A program made the translations under genes and the position numbers. This document shows positions 47,040 to 57,864 of a stretch of 64,000 nt of DNA, in pieces (within the stretch, counting starts at the first letter, position 1; each line of letters starts with the position of its first letter). The DNA comes from Coptis chinensis (Eukaryota > Streptophyta > Magnoliopsida > Ranunculales > Ranunculaceae): the NCBI GenBank assembly GCA_015680905.1, contig CM027378.1, positions 73,561,501 through 73,625,500 on the forward strand. Reading direction: 5' to 3'. The notes beneath the pieces were generated by a model. The model was not told the DNA's origin and made no database searches. It saw only the letters and a list, made by a program, of their open reading frames with translations.

Positions 47040-50000
47040 TATTAGAAAAAAAATTAATTTTCTCGTGCCACACGTTTACCACCTTCACCAATCACCTGCA
47101 CAAAATGCCCCCATTTTTTTTGAAAATTCCACAAAAGTTACCAATAAATAAAAAACCTCACAAATACATCCAATCAAGTACGTACTCCTTTATATTACTA
47201 CAAATCAGTGAAATCACAACCAAAAAGTCATACACATAAAGAACATGTGAATTCGGAAATTTGATGCACAAGAAAATAAACATTTTAGATTTGTCAGGGA
47301 ACTCATCCTCTTTTTCTTCAACTATCTAGGCCTCCACACTCCATAAATCTTGAGTCCTGAGAATAAGATAAATTAAAATAAGTAAGACAGGCAAAATGAA
47401 AGAAACATCCATACCTGAATTCAGTGAATGCTAATTTCAAGTCTAATTCCAAATATTACCCAAGACCTCAAAAACTTTTCAGCCAAATGATTTTTTGCAA
47501 GACAAAACCTATATGAGTGCATAATGCCATAATCATACTATTTAGTGTTGAAACAAGTACCAAATATTAAGCTAAAGTGAAAAGTCTATTACAACTAAGA
47601 ACGTAAAAAAACATCCATCCCAGCCAGAAGGCGTTTGACTACTGACTAGTAGTAGTCCCAGTTAACTAATGTAGTAACAACTAAACTTTTTTTATTTGAA
47701 GGACCCTGGTAGAACAACAACCAATGCACCTTAAATAGCATTTTAATACCTTACTAGGCCACAACATACCATTGTGTGTAAGCCAGCATAGTACACAATG
47801 TTGGCACCTAAACAACATTCCATACGATAACACTTTAATAAACCACAAACAACTTTCACCCAAGTCTTGCACGTTATTTAACTTTGAAGGAAAAAAGAAA
47901 TAGAGGTGATCCACAAAATGTATAAACATTTGTTCGTTGAAAGCTAAAAAAAGTGTTAATGTTACCCCATCAACAATTCTCTTCACTACATTAATTAGTG
48001 GTACCCAAAATTTTCTCTTAACTTTCAAGACCTAAATTAACATCAATAACCATCACTATCTCACCATAGTCAACAAAACAAATAACAAGACTTTTACACA
48101 CCTTTAGTAGCAGATTCCCAATGTTGAGTGAAAACTATCCAAGGCACCGCCATCCTCCCTCCTTTATCTGGGCATGGGACTAGCATTTCAAACCAATAAT
48201 ATTGATTATCAGCAACAACAAAAAGAGGCCCTATTTTGAAGGATCTTTTTTATCTCAATAATATTGATATAATCATGACATCCTCAATAAGCTAGATTAC
48301 GTTTTCATGACACCCGTTTATCACAATTTTGAATTTTCCTTTTTGAAGGTAGAAATCTGATTTCCTATCAAGCAAAAGTAGTCTAAAACCCCAAAATCAA
48401 TACCTATGTTACATAGACAAGCCATTTTAAAAGACTCGAGACCAAACATAATTCAGGAATGGAGATCACACAAATTCAAAACCAAATTTCATAATCTGAA
48501 GACAGAAATATAATTAAAAAATAAAAAACGAGCACAACTAGAAGCAAAAAATCTGCCCATTTTCAGAAAAGACCACCAAAGTACTGGAATTAATAGAAAA
48601 AAACATAAATATAAAAAGAAAAAACCGTACCTTTGCTGCAAACCACAGTTATAATACTGAACAAAGAGAAAAATATACATAACCTTCACAGTAATCGAGT
48701 AAACGAAAGAAATAGAGAGATTAGTTTACTGAAAAAATCACCAAATTTAAATGGCAGTGAAACCCTATGTAATAAAAGGAAGACAAAAAGAGGATTACAC
48801 AGTATTTACGCGACAATGAGAATAGCGGAGAAACATGGTGTACTTGCGGTGGCAATAATACAGGGATATTCTGACAGATCGCAGTTCAAGCTTGCATTAT
48901 TGCATGAACATATTGTTTCTGGACCACATCAAATAAAACTAAATCAACACTATTAATCAACTCCCTTATTAGACTTGTAAAAGGGAATAAATTTCAGCAG
49001 TTAAATTTAAAATAATAACCATCGAAAAAGCAATAAAGAAACCCAATAAAAGCTAAATAAAGGAAAATAAAATCAAGAATTAAAAGGATTGAAATTAAGA
49101 ACTTCTCAATGGTAGTAAAACACTCTAAAAGTTACAAACCAAGTCTTTTCATCATTCAAATTGAGGGGTTCTGCTAATCGACGAACCATTATTTGAAATC
49201 CAAAGAGAATTAGAAATGAGAAAAGCTTATAAAAGACTCTAATTCGTTTCAAAATCCTAATACTCTAAAAGCTTAATCGCCAGACCCAAGATTTGGAAGA
49301 TATCAGCACTTTGTTCTATGTACTTGACTACTCTAATGCAAGACACAAAAGCTTACACAAGAGCAGACATCCATGTACTTCCATGGATCTTCTTTTTCTA
49401 GTTTAAACAAATCTCAAGAGTCCTGTACAATGTGGTACCGGTTTTATTAGTTAAAATTATTACAGGAAAAAGATTCAAGCAAAACTAGGTCTTATAAGTA
49501 TATAACACTTTAAAAAACAACTAACTACTAACTTGAAAGTAGGGGCAATAGATGATGCAACAAACCTTATCAACGACTTGTCCAATATCACATGGGTCAT
49601 CTTGTCCATTCAGGTCATCACCATTCACCCATACTAATTACAAGATCCACACATTTTGATCCATGTCGATACCAGAGAAATTCTCCCAGGTAATCATATA
49701 ATGGACCTACAAATAAGTGGAATCATTAGTAAGGAAAACCTCTGGACTGCTTCAAGTACGTAAATAGATTGATACTGCTACTTGCACAGGTCATTCATAT
49801 AGCAGGCATAACTGACCTGGAATTGACTTATAGAATGTATCAGCAACATGATCTAGGAACTTAGTTAGGTACGCAGCTTGTCCCGAATAGGCACAAATCA
49901 ATGATGGAAATACAATGCAGGAGAAACTAATATGCAAAATTATAGTATAGAAGTCATTGTTTGGAGTCTTACTGGAAAAATGTTACTGCTCAAAGTTACC

Positions 50001-52050
50001 AAGTGAAAGAGATTGAAAACTTTGCCCCTGAGCAAGTACAAAACTTCTCGGTAGCTAAATCAGCGAAGTTTATGAAAATCCATACTGAGACAACACACTT
50101 TACTTACTTGAATTGAGCGGACGAGAGAAGTGTCCAAGATCAACAAACATTGCTTCCGTTCGATGCGGTTTACTTATAATTCTTGAAGTAGATCTAAGGA
50201 CAAATGTATAGATAATAAGTAAATAAAGAATGAGCGAGCCAGATGCAAACTTTCTAAACCATATTATTGCTTACCTGTAAATCATGTAATACACAGTACG
50301 ACTCCACCAAGAGATACCCATGCGTGCTTATGATTTCGCTGAAAATAGTATACTATGTATTTTGGATTAAAAAAGCTATAAAGATACCAATATCATACTT
50401 GAATATGTTGTAGAGACCAATGCCGGCTATAAAGGAACACTACAAGATGATGATTGGGGCAAATGAATAGCCAACTTTATCAGTCCCAAACTGTTCAGCA
50501 GAAAAGAGAAGGATCAAGATTACCACAGAGATGCCAACAACAACATCTAAGAAGAAAAAAGTTGGAGAAATGGTTCAGTCAAGTTTCATTAGTTGCAAAG
50601 TTACATTACATTCATCTCCAGCTTTTCTTTTATTTTTCGGGCTCTCCTTAACTGGTTTGATGGTGTATCTACAAGGAAAACTAAAGGGCTTGTGCATTAG
50701 GCTTTAGTATATTTTAGCATAACAAGGGCAAGGACACGTGCTCAATGTAGGGTCCTCGAGCTTATAATATGACACATACACATACACCTATTTACTAACC
50801 TTCATTATAAGAAATATTTACATACGCCTTCCACAATTATTAAACTAGGTCAAAATATTTAACCATCAAAATTAAAAAATTAAAAAGGAAAAAAAAATAC
50901 ACTTTAGTGTGAAATATTGCGAACAAAAACACTACATCTTTTCTAGGTTATCTGTATTTAATTAGTGTGAAATAAACATGCATAATTTGTGGTATATATT
51001 ACTCTGACCTGTTTGAAAAATACTAAACATACATGATGCCCAATCAATTAGTACCTTTAAACCAAGTTGTGAACTTACCCAACCAGTAAACATTTCCAAG
51101 ACACATGGTGCATAATGTATATACAGTAAACAAAGCACTTTATTGTATGGTGTAGAAATTAATATATGAAATTAGGGAGTTCCTTCAAATATGCAGGTCT
51201 AGTGGGCATTGCACAGTAGCAAATCACAAAGGAATATTGTCAAAGTGCAAAGACTTCATATATAAGTCATAGCAGTGAAGCATTGTTCATGCACGTTCAA
51301 AACCTATGCAAACTGATGGTCATATTATCAAAGTATGCCTTCAATAATACCCTCCCTATCAGATGTAGCCATGACGGCACAACACTCGACCATTGACCAC
51401 ACCAATCACATGGGTGGTGAGATCTTGTATGATAGCATCATCATTATAAGTAGGGTTGTTTCTTTTTCTGGGGTTGGTGGTCTAAAATACTATCAATCAG
51501 GTAATAAAAATACAAAAGAACAAAATAATTAAAAGTATGTGCAAACGAAGAACACAATTATAAGTCATTAAGCTTTTAATGAAAAAACAAAGTTTTCAGA
51601 GAAGCATGTTGAGAATTTCAGACATGAACACAGGTACAAGTCATTAATCAATAAAAAACATGTACAAACAAGAACAATAATCAGACCATAAGATGGTAGC
51701 TTCAGTCGAAGAACACACAAACCAAAAGTAAAAATCGTACCTTTTGCAGCAACTCGAACCGAACTTTGATTGAATCAGACCAAGCAAACCCTACATAGTG
51801 GAGTAAAATCGCGAGAGAAAAGTAAGTGTGACTGACCAATTAGAAAACCCTAGGTAATTGAACGGAAGAGGAAGGCGTACTTACAGCGGTGGCAGCAAAC
51901 ATCAGTGAGAGATTGAAAGAGATTTGAGAGGCGTTTGATGGAGATTTGAGAGAGATATATTCGAGAGAGAATCAATGAAAGAGAGTTTCTTTCCTTAAGG
52001 AGAGTTGTGAATTAGCTAAAAACTTCACTTGAGCGCGAGTATTTTCCTGT
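47040..52050. other. CACTA interior without recognisable genes
   Basis: The longest frames (47681-48028 minus, 48633-48956 plus) have no domain I know. A minus-strand segment at about 49650-49560 reads VWVNGDDLNGQDDPCDIGQ and looks compositionally protein-like, but I cannot assign it. Confidence 0.5.
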
Positions 52051-52291
52051 TTCCTAAATTCCCAAATTTCTTTTTTTTTTTTTAAAATCGTTCACACTTT
52101 AGCGGCGCATATATTTCGTAAGAAAATAACTGAAGACCGTTACAAATTAATTCAATTTTAATAAAAAATCATTGTAACAGTTTATCATCATTTCTCACGG
52201 TAATAAAGTGTGAGGAACTCTTTCACGGTAAAAAACTGTTACTAATTAAAAAAAGTAAGCGTTACTGATTTCTAGTTTTGGTGTAGTGAAC

Positions 52292-52670
52292 AGCGGAAAT
52301 TCAATCGAAGGGATCGGCAGCTCAATGGGATTGGCAAAAGTGATCGGCAAAAAGAGATAGTGATCGGCAAAAAGGATCCGCAGTTCAAAGCTTATGGGAA
52401 TGATTGAAGTACACTTGTTTAGGATAATCAGTAAATTGTTAAGTGTTGGAGCGGCAACTTGATTATTTGTTGAGTTTGATCGGCAAATATACAAATTGAT
52501 TGACCCAAAAAAAATTCGGTCTGCAAGAAGATAGAATGATACAATCGTCAAATTGTTCTGGAAACAAATTGGGGCAGGGATAATTGTTGGATTTCGATAT
52601 TTTTTGGAATCATGCTCCATATGAACTGGCGGCAATAGTAGAAAGTTAGTGTAAAACTCACATTTTTATA
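52292..52670 (-). other. Nested element interior with GATCGGCAA motifs
   Basis: GATCGGCAA, GATCGGCAG and similar words recur here, in 53370-53960 and near 56620. No ORF is supported. This is the same sequence type as 46400-46600. Confidence 0.5.
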
Positions 52671-52676
52671 CCAAGT

Positions 52677-53392
52677 GGAGTGAAAGAGAATTATATTGAG
52701 TATGTTAAGTGGAAGTTTGTGAGTCTGTTTTTTAGCTCTGCTCTCCAAGTTCTTGCTACTCAGGCAATGTTTCGAGCTATGGGAGTTGGTTATGCACGTT
52801 CGCTTCCATCGGCTGCTGCTTTGAATTGGGTGTTGAAGGATGGACTTGGACAGCTTAGTTGATGCATATATCTGCTACTTTTGCTTTCGGGCGCTTGACA
52901 CCAATTTGAAGAGGGTCGGGTTTTCGACTTCCATAGTGTTCAGTTTGAGCATTGGTATCGAGTTGCTGACTCCATTTTTCCGCGTTACTTCTCACTACTT
53001 GCAACTGTGGCCAACATTGCGAAGCAAGTAAGTCTAGCATGCTACCTTGCAACTAGTTCTGCTGTTCATCGAAGCTTTGCAGAGAAAGATAATCTTGGTG
53101 CACTTTCTGCGAAATCACAGACTCAATCAGTGTGTTTCGATAGCCTTGGTCTAGTCCTTGCTACACTCTTGAATATCCTTTGCAAGAATAACCAAAGATT
53201 GCAAGCAGGGCTGCCTCTAGACTCTAGTTATATACCCAGTTTTCTCTGCAATTGATTTTTTTGGGATCTATCAAGGACTCATGCATGTACAACTGCAAAC
53301 TCTTAACAAAGTTTCAGCGGCTTATACGGATCTGGTATTTAGGATAGGCTTCAGATCATACTGGATACATGGATTTTGATCGGCAACTTCCT
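52677..53392 (+). pseudogene. Captured fragment of a RUS-family (DUF647, RUS6-like) gene
   Basis: The plus strand encodes, with small frameshifts, VKENYIEYVKWKFV, LQVLATQAMFRAMGVGYARS, LPSAAALNWVLKDGLGQLS, FDTNLKRV-like sequence, ATVANIAKQVSLACYLATSS, AVHRSFAEKDNLGALSAKSQ, DSLGLVLATLLNILCKNNQR, a FGIYQGL region and LQIILDTWI. This is the DUF647 domain of ROOT UVB SENSITIVE proteins and is closest, from memory, to the RUS6 type. Start and C-terminus are missing, one conserved position is a stop, and frames shift, so it is not functional. It runs opposite to the transcription of the LTR element that contains it. A 32-base GT...AG segment at about 53315-53346 looks like a shrunken intron. Confidence 0.8.
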
Positions 53393-54142
53393 TTTTCGAA
53401 ATAAAACTGATCGGCTCAAAATTCAAAGTTGAGCAGTTCAAATTGATCGGCAATATAATCGAGCGGCAATTCTTTCCAGCGGTAATTCAAAGGCCGAATA
53501 GATTTTTTCTTGTTATTTTAGTGTTGAATAGAATTCGGCAAATGCTATTTTGTTGGAAGGAATTCACGTAGTGTCAACGTTTTTTTTTTTGAATAAAGGG
53601 ATCGAAAATCTATGAAGGGCAATACAATGATATTCTACCCCTTTTATTTTGTAGCTCGGCGTTTTTTTGTTGGGCTTCTTGTCCTTCCAGCGGTTTCTTG
53701 TTCTTTTATTGTATGAATAGGGTCCGCAAAATATTAGTGGGTTACTAATGGGCTAATTAGATATCGGGCTTGCTTTCACTAATAGGATTGGCAAAATAAA
53801 AAAAGAACTTCACATGGGCTGCAAAACATAGATCGGCAAGGAGTGATTGGCTAGATCGGTTTATTCAATTGCTATATAGTTGGTCGGCAAACAAGTTATT
53901 TGGTTTATCAAAATATTTGGAAATTGGGTATTAGACAATAGTGATTGAGCGGCAAATAATTGGATTGGCAAATAATAGAGATCGTCAAGTTCAAAAGGAT
54001 AATTGCTTGCCCTTTGGTGATCAATTTGGGACGAAATTTTGGGTGCATTAAATTTGGGTGATAAAAAGGTAATTGCTTGCCCTTGGTGATCAATTTGGGA
54101 GTTTAATTTGGGGTGGTAAACAATTTGGTGATCAAGTTCAAA
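53393..54142 (-). other. Nested element interior, non-coding
   Basis: Rich in GATCGGCAA words and in duplicated AATTGCTTGCCC...TGATCAATTTGGGA segments (about 54000 and 54070). No gene is recognised. Confidence 0.5.
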
Positions 54143-54860
54143 ATTTGGGGTGTCGCCGCCCAATGTAATGATAACGCATGCGAGATTTAGGGTGTCGCCG
54201 CCCCCATAGTGTAATGATAATATATCAAAATTTGGGGTGTCGCCGCCCCCAATGTAATGATAACGTAACGAGATTTAGGGTGTCGCCGCCCCCATAGTGT
54301 AATAATAACTTAATGAAATTTGGGGTATCGCCGCTCCCAAAGTGTAATGATAACATAATGAAATTTGGGGGGTAGCCGCCCCCAAGATAACGTAATGAAA
54401 TTTGAGGTTTCGCCACCCCCATAGTGTAATGATAACGTAATGAAATTTGGGGGGTCGCCGCCCCCAAGATAATGTAATGAAATTTGGGATGTCGCCGCCC
54501 CCATAGTGTAATGATAACGTAATGAATTTTGGGGGTCGCCGCCCCCAAGATAACGTAATGAATTTTGGGGGGTCGCCGCCCCCAAGATAACGTAATAAAA
54601 TTTGGGGTGTCGCCGCCCCTATAGTGTAATGATAACGTAATGAAATTTGGGGTGTCACCGCCCCCATAGTGTAATGATAACGTAATGAAATCTGTGGTGT
54701 CGCCGCCCCCATAGTGTAATGATAACGTAATTAAATTTGGGGTGTCGCCGCCCCCATATTGTAATGATAACGTAATGAAATTTGGAGTATTGCAGCCCAA
54801 AGTGTAATGATAGCGTAATGAATTTGGGGGTATTGCCCCAAAGTATAATGATAATATAAT
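54143..54860. repeat. Minisatellite, about 37-46-bp units
   Basis: Roughly 16 units with the core GTGTCGCCGCCCCCATAGTG, followed by TAATGATAACGTAATGAAAT. Shorter units lack the TAGTGTAATG part. All six frames remain open over long distances because the array lacks stops, so the apparent ORFs are artefacts. Confidence 0.93.
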
Positions 54861-55129
54861 GATTTAATTTAATTGTTAAAATGTATGAATATAATGAAAT
54901 GTTATGAATGCTAATTTAAATGTATGCATGTATGTATGTATGAATGACAAATGAATTATAAATGTAAAAGATATTTAAGACGCCCCATGTATGAATGGAA
55001 GGTCTTTTATTTGATGACAAAGTGATACTCGTTCTTGCAAGATTTTTTTTTTTTTTTTAGTAGTGAATCAATATGACTTTGAGGCAGAATGATTGTAAGT
55101 ATCATCAATTGGTAAAGCGCTTCTTGTCG
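54861..55129 (-). other. Spacer between the two tandem arrays
   Basis: AT-rich, with ATGTATG-type short repeats near 54920-54945 and a T17-type run near 55043-55060. Confidence 0.5.
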
Positions 55130-56425
55130 TATGGCTGATCCATTCTTCAGGGATACAACAAATTGAAAGTTATTGACATCATCATATGGACATATCAGCA
55201 TGTCGATGAGCCCTAATGTTTGGGCTACTATCAACTTTGTGAGTTCCATTATAAGGTCAAACACTCTTTGTTATATGTCGATCCCTTCTTTAGTGAGGCA
55301 ACAAATAGAAAGTTATCGACATCATCATATGGACATATCAGTATGTCGATCAGCCCTAAGATTTGGGCTACTATCGATTGTGCGAGTTCCATTATGAGGT
55401 CAAACACTCTTTGTTATATGTCGATCCCTTCTTAACTGAGGCAACAAATAGAAAGTTATCGACATCATCATATGGACATATCAGCATGTTGATCAGCCTT
55501 AAGATTTGGGCTACTATCGACTGTACGAGTTCCATTATGAGGTCAAACACTCCTTGTTATATGTCGATCCCTTCTTTAGTGAGGCAACAAATAGAAAGTT
55601 ATCGACATTATCATATGGACATATCAACATGTCGATCATCCCTAAGGTTTGGGCTACTATCAACTGTGCGAGTTCCATGACAAGTCAACCACTCCTTGTT
55701 ATATGTCGATCCATTCTTCAGTGAGGCAACAACTAGAAGGGTTATCGACCATCATATGGACAGATCAGCATGTTGATAATCCCTAAGGTTTGGGCTACTA
55801 TCAACTGTGCGAGTTCCATGACAAGTCAACCACTCCTTGTTATATGCCAATCCATTCTTCAGTGAGATAACAAATAGAAGGGTTATTGAATTTCATATGA
55901 ACAGATCAGCATGTTGATGAGCCCTAAGGTTTGGGCTACTATCAGCTGTTCGAGTTCCATGACAAGTCAACCACTCCTTATTATATGCCGATCCATTCTT
56001 CAGTGAGGCAACAACTAGAAGGGTTATCGACCATCATATGGACATATTAGCATGTTGATAATCCCTAAGGTTTGGGCTACTATCAACTGTGCGAGTTCCA
56101 TGACAAGTCAACCACTCCTTGTTATATGCCAATCCATTCTTCAGTGAGACAACAAATAGAAGGGTTATTGACCGTCATATGGACAGATTAGCATGTTGAT
56201 GAGCCCTAAGGTTTGGGCTACTATCAACTGTACGAGTTCCATGACAAGTCAACCATTCCTTATTATATGCTGATCCATTCTTTAGTGAGGCTACAATTAG
56301 AACGCTATCGACATCATCATATGGAACAGATCAGCCACGTCGATGAGCCCTAAGGTTTGGGCTACTATCAACTGTGCGAGTTCCATGACGAGGTCAACTA
56401 CTGTCCTTGTTGTATACCAATTTCT
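55130..56425. repeat. About 142-bp tandem repeat, nine units
   Basis: Units contain CCCTAAGGTTTGGGCTACTA, then CGAGTTCCAT, TCAACCACTCCTTGTTATAT, TCAGTGAGGCAACAA and a GGACATATCAGCATGTTGAT segment. Starts of the GATGAGCCCTAA-type core fall near 55204, 55346, 55491, 55633, 55775, 55917, 56059, 56200 and 56342. Left units are longer and more alike; central ones share a deletion, suggesting local unequal exchange. Confidence 0.93.
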
Positions 56426-57060
56426 CGTAGTTATATCTTGATGATCGAGCTAAATATGAATTGATGGCAAACAGATCGGAATTGTTAAACTAGTGTACTG
56501 GTCATCAAATTGAATCTTTTTGCTTGATGCCCAAATTGAAAGAGCTTTTAGAAATAAAATTCTTGGAGCGCCAAAATTAAAAAAAAAAAAATTGATAGAA
56601 TTTTTTTTTTTTTTTCTTGCCGATCATTTGGATCAGCAAAATATTCTCTGAAACATTTGGTCGGCAAGTTTTTATTTTATTTTATTTTTTTTTAAGGTAG
56701 GTAAAATTAGATATTGCAAATTGGCAATGGAAAAGACTGAGCCAATTATGGAGATTGGTTCTTTCTTCGCCTAGGGTGAACATTTGGAGTATATAGACAG
56801 AAGGTTGGGATCCAATCATTCTTTTCATGATCCTCTATAAGTGAGTCACCATCTACGTAACTACTATTGTCAACTGACATGTAATGTGAAACATGCATTG
56901 GTTAACAATGAGCTTGAGGGTTGGGACCACGACTTGTAGGGGGACCTTTTCAGAGAGGTTGAACTACTAAAGCGTGGTAACTAAAATTAGCATCCTGGTA
57001 ATAGACTGCATGTCGACCTTCCATTTGTGGTCTGTCATGCCTACCTATTATATATATAAT
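56426..57060 (-). other. Nested element interior, non-coding
   Basis: No supported ORF. Contains A and T runs at about 56578-56620 and a GATCAGCAAAAT motif. Confidence 0.45.
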
Positions 57061-57084
57061 GGTCCGGATGTCCAGAGAATTTTT

Positions 57085-57240
57085 CTAAGAGAGAGCCGAC
57101 CTCTTATAGCCTTTCGGCTATAATCGGCTACATCAATATTATTGTTTTTAATATCTTCGATGAGTCTAGATAATTTTTTCTAGGAGAGAGCCGACCTCTT
57201 ATAGCCTTTCGGCTATGATCGGCTACACCAACATTATTTT
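57085..57240. repeat. 95-bp direct duplication
   Basis: The segment GAGAGCCGACCTCTTATAGC plus CTTTCGGCTAT occurs at 57090 and 57185 with TCGGCTACA following each time. Confidence 0.85.
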
Positions 57241-57307
57241 TCTTCATATCTTCAATGAGTTGTCAACCACTCCATTGAGTGATTGGCTGCAAAGTTAATG
57301 TGCAAAG

Positions 57308-57685
57308 TTAGCAGAAGATTTTATTCACGTTTAGACTCGTTATCTTTCGTGAGTTGGCAATCCGATCCCTCACAGGGTGGTCGGCATAGTTTGTGGATTC
57401 GCTTACGATTACACTGGAAAGTGTTGGCTTTCGGCGTTGCACATTCGGTTTGCGCGAAGCCTTTCGTAAGCAACTCACATGGTTTTTCTTGGTGCAGGAG
57501 TTTGTGCTTGGAGTCTTTGACAGAGATGCTTCAGAGTTCAAATGATCCCAAACACTTTTTGTCGTGAACCTTGAATCATCTTCGAGAAGTTGACGCAGCT
57601 GTTTCTTCAAATTTTTATTCTTGCTCTCCAATTGTCGGAGACGATGGTCAACTTGAGTTGTTGGATCGGCTACATAAATACCCAC
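57308..57685 (-). pseudogene. gag-like N-terminal fragment of the nested element
   Basis: A 125-codon frame without an ATG start encodes a helix-prone, heptad-like segment (VDHRLRQLESKNKNLKKQLR, then QLLEDD), followed by a basic Ser/Thr-rich part. It lies just downstream of the PBS in the transcription direction, where Tat/Ogre-type elements begin gag. No capsid motif or zinc knuckle is present. The assignment rests on position and coiled-coil character. Confidence 0.4.
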
Positions 57686-57833
57686 TCTCTTAGTCGCAGA
57701 TGGCCGATGACCATCGGACTTGGAAAGTGAATTCCCAGCAGAAGGTGAGTGCTGAACTTGTGCGGTAAGAGGGAAACTTTCACCGTTGTTTGTTTTTTGA
57801 GAAGCAATTTACGTAACTTTTGTTTTATGGTTG

Positions 57834-57860
57834 AGGGTTCGATCCCCACAGACGGCGCCA
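57834..57860 (-). other. Primer binding site of the nested element
   Basis: The minus strand reads TGGCGCCGTCTGTGGGGA four bases inside the right LTR, complementary to a tRNA 3' end. On the plus strand the match extends beyond the usual 18 bases into GGGTTCGATC, a complete T-loop. The TGGCGCCG start is common in plant Ty3/gypsy elements. I do not assign the tRNA isoacceptor. Confidence 0.85.
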
Positions 57861-57864
57861 AATA

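Larger units (their letters stand above)
46601..52288. mobile_element. CACTA (En/Spm) DNA transposon, 5.7 kb, no intact transposase
   Basis: Terminal inverted repeats are CACTATACCAAAACAGAA on the left and, inverted, CACTACACCAAAACTAGAA on the right, with a perfect AAC duplication. The left subterminal 450 bases contain at least ten GTAACGGTT/AACCGTTAC words in both orientations, and the right 200 bases contain several more. This is the subterminal transposase-binding pattern of the superfamily. No long ORF or recognisable TNPA/TNPD domain is present. A minus-strand start ATGTTTGCTGCCACCGCT with a GTAAGT donor (51902-51885) suggests a spliced transcript from the right end. Either the gene is highly fragmented or the element is non-autonomous. 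Confidence 0.9.

Noticed and set aside
52677-53392. Functional RUS gene
   Set aside because: Start and end are missing, frames shift, a stop lies at a conserved position, and it is inside an LTR element.
54225-54800. Long minus-strand ORFs rich in Gly, Thr, Pro and Tyr
   Set aside because: They are translations of the 37-46-bp minisatellite, which lacks stops in several frames. There is no non-repetitive coding content.
55173-55724. Overlapping ORFs at about 142-base intervals
   Set aside because: Each is the same frame through successive units of the tandem array; not a gene family.
55130-56425. Possible CRISPR-like array
   Set aside because: The repeats are about 142 bases and contiguous without unique spacers, in a plant retroelement.
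57834-57860. tRNA gene (T-loop, acceptor end and CCA)
   Set aside because: Only the 3' arm is present, CCA is encoded, and it lies four bases from an LTR. It is the complement of a primer binding site.
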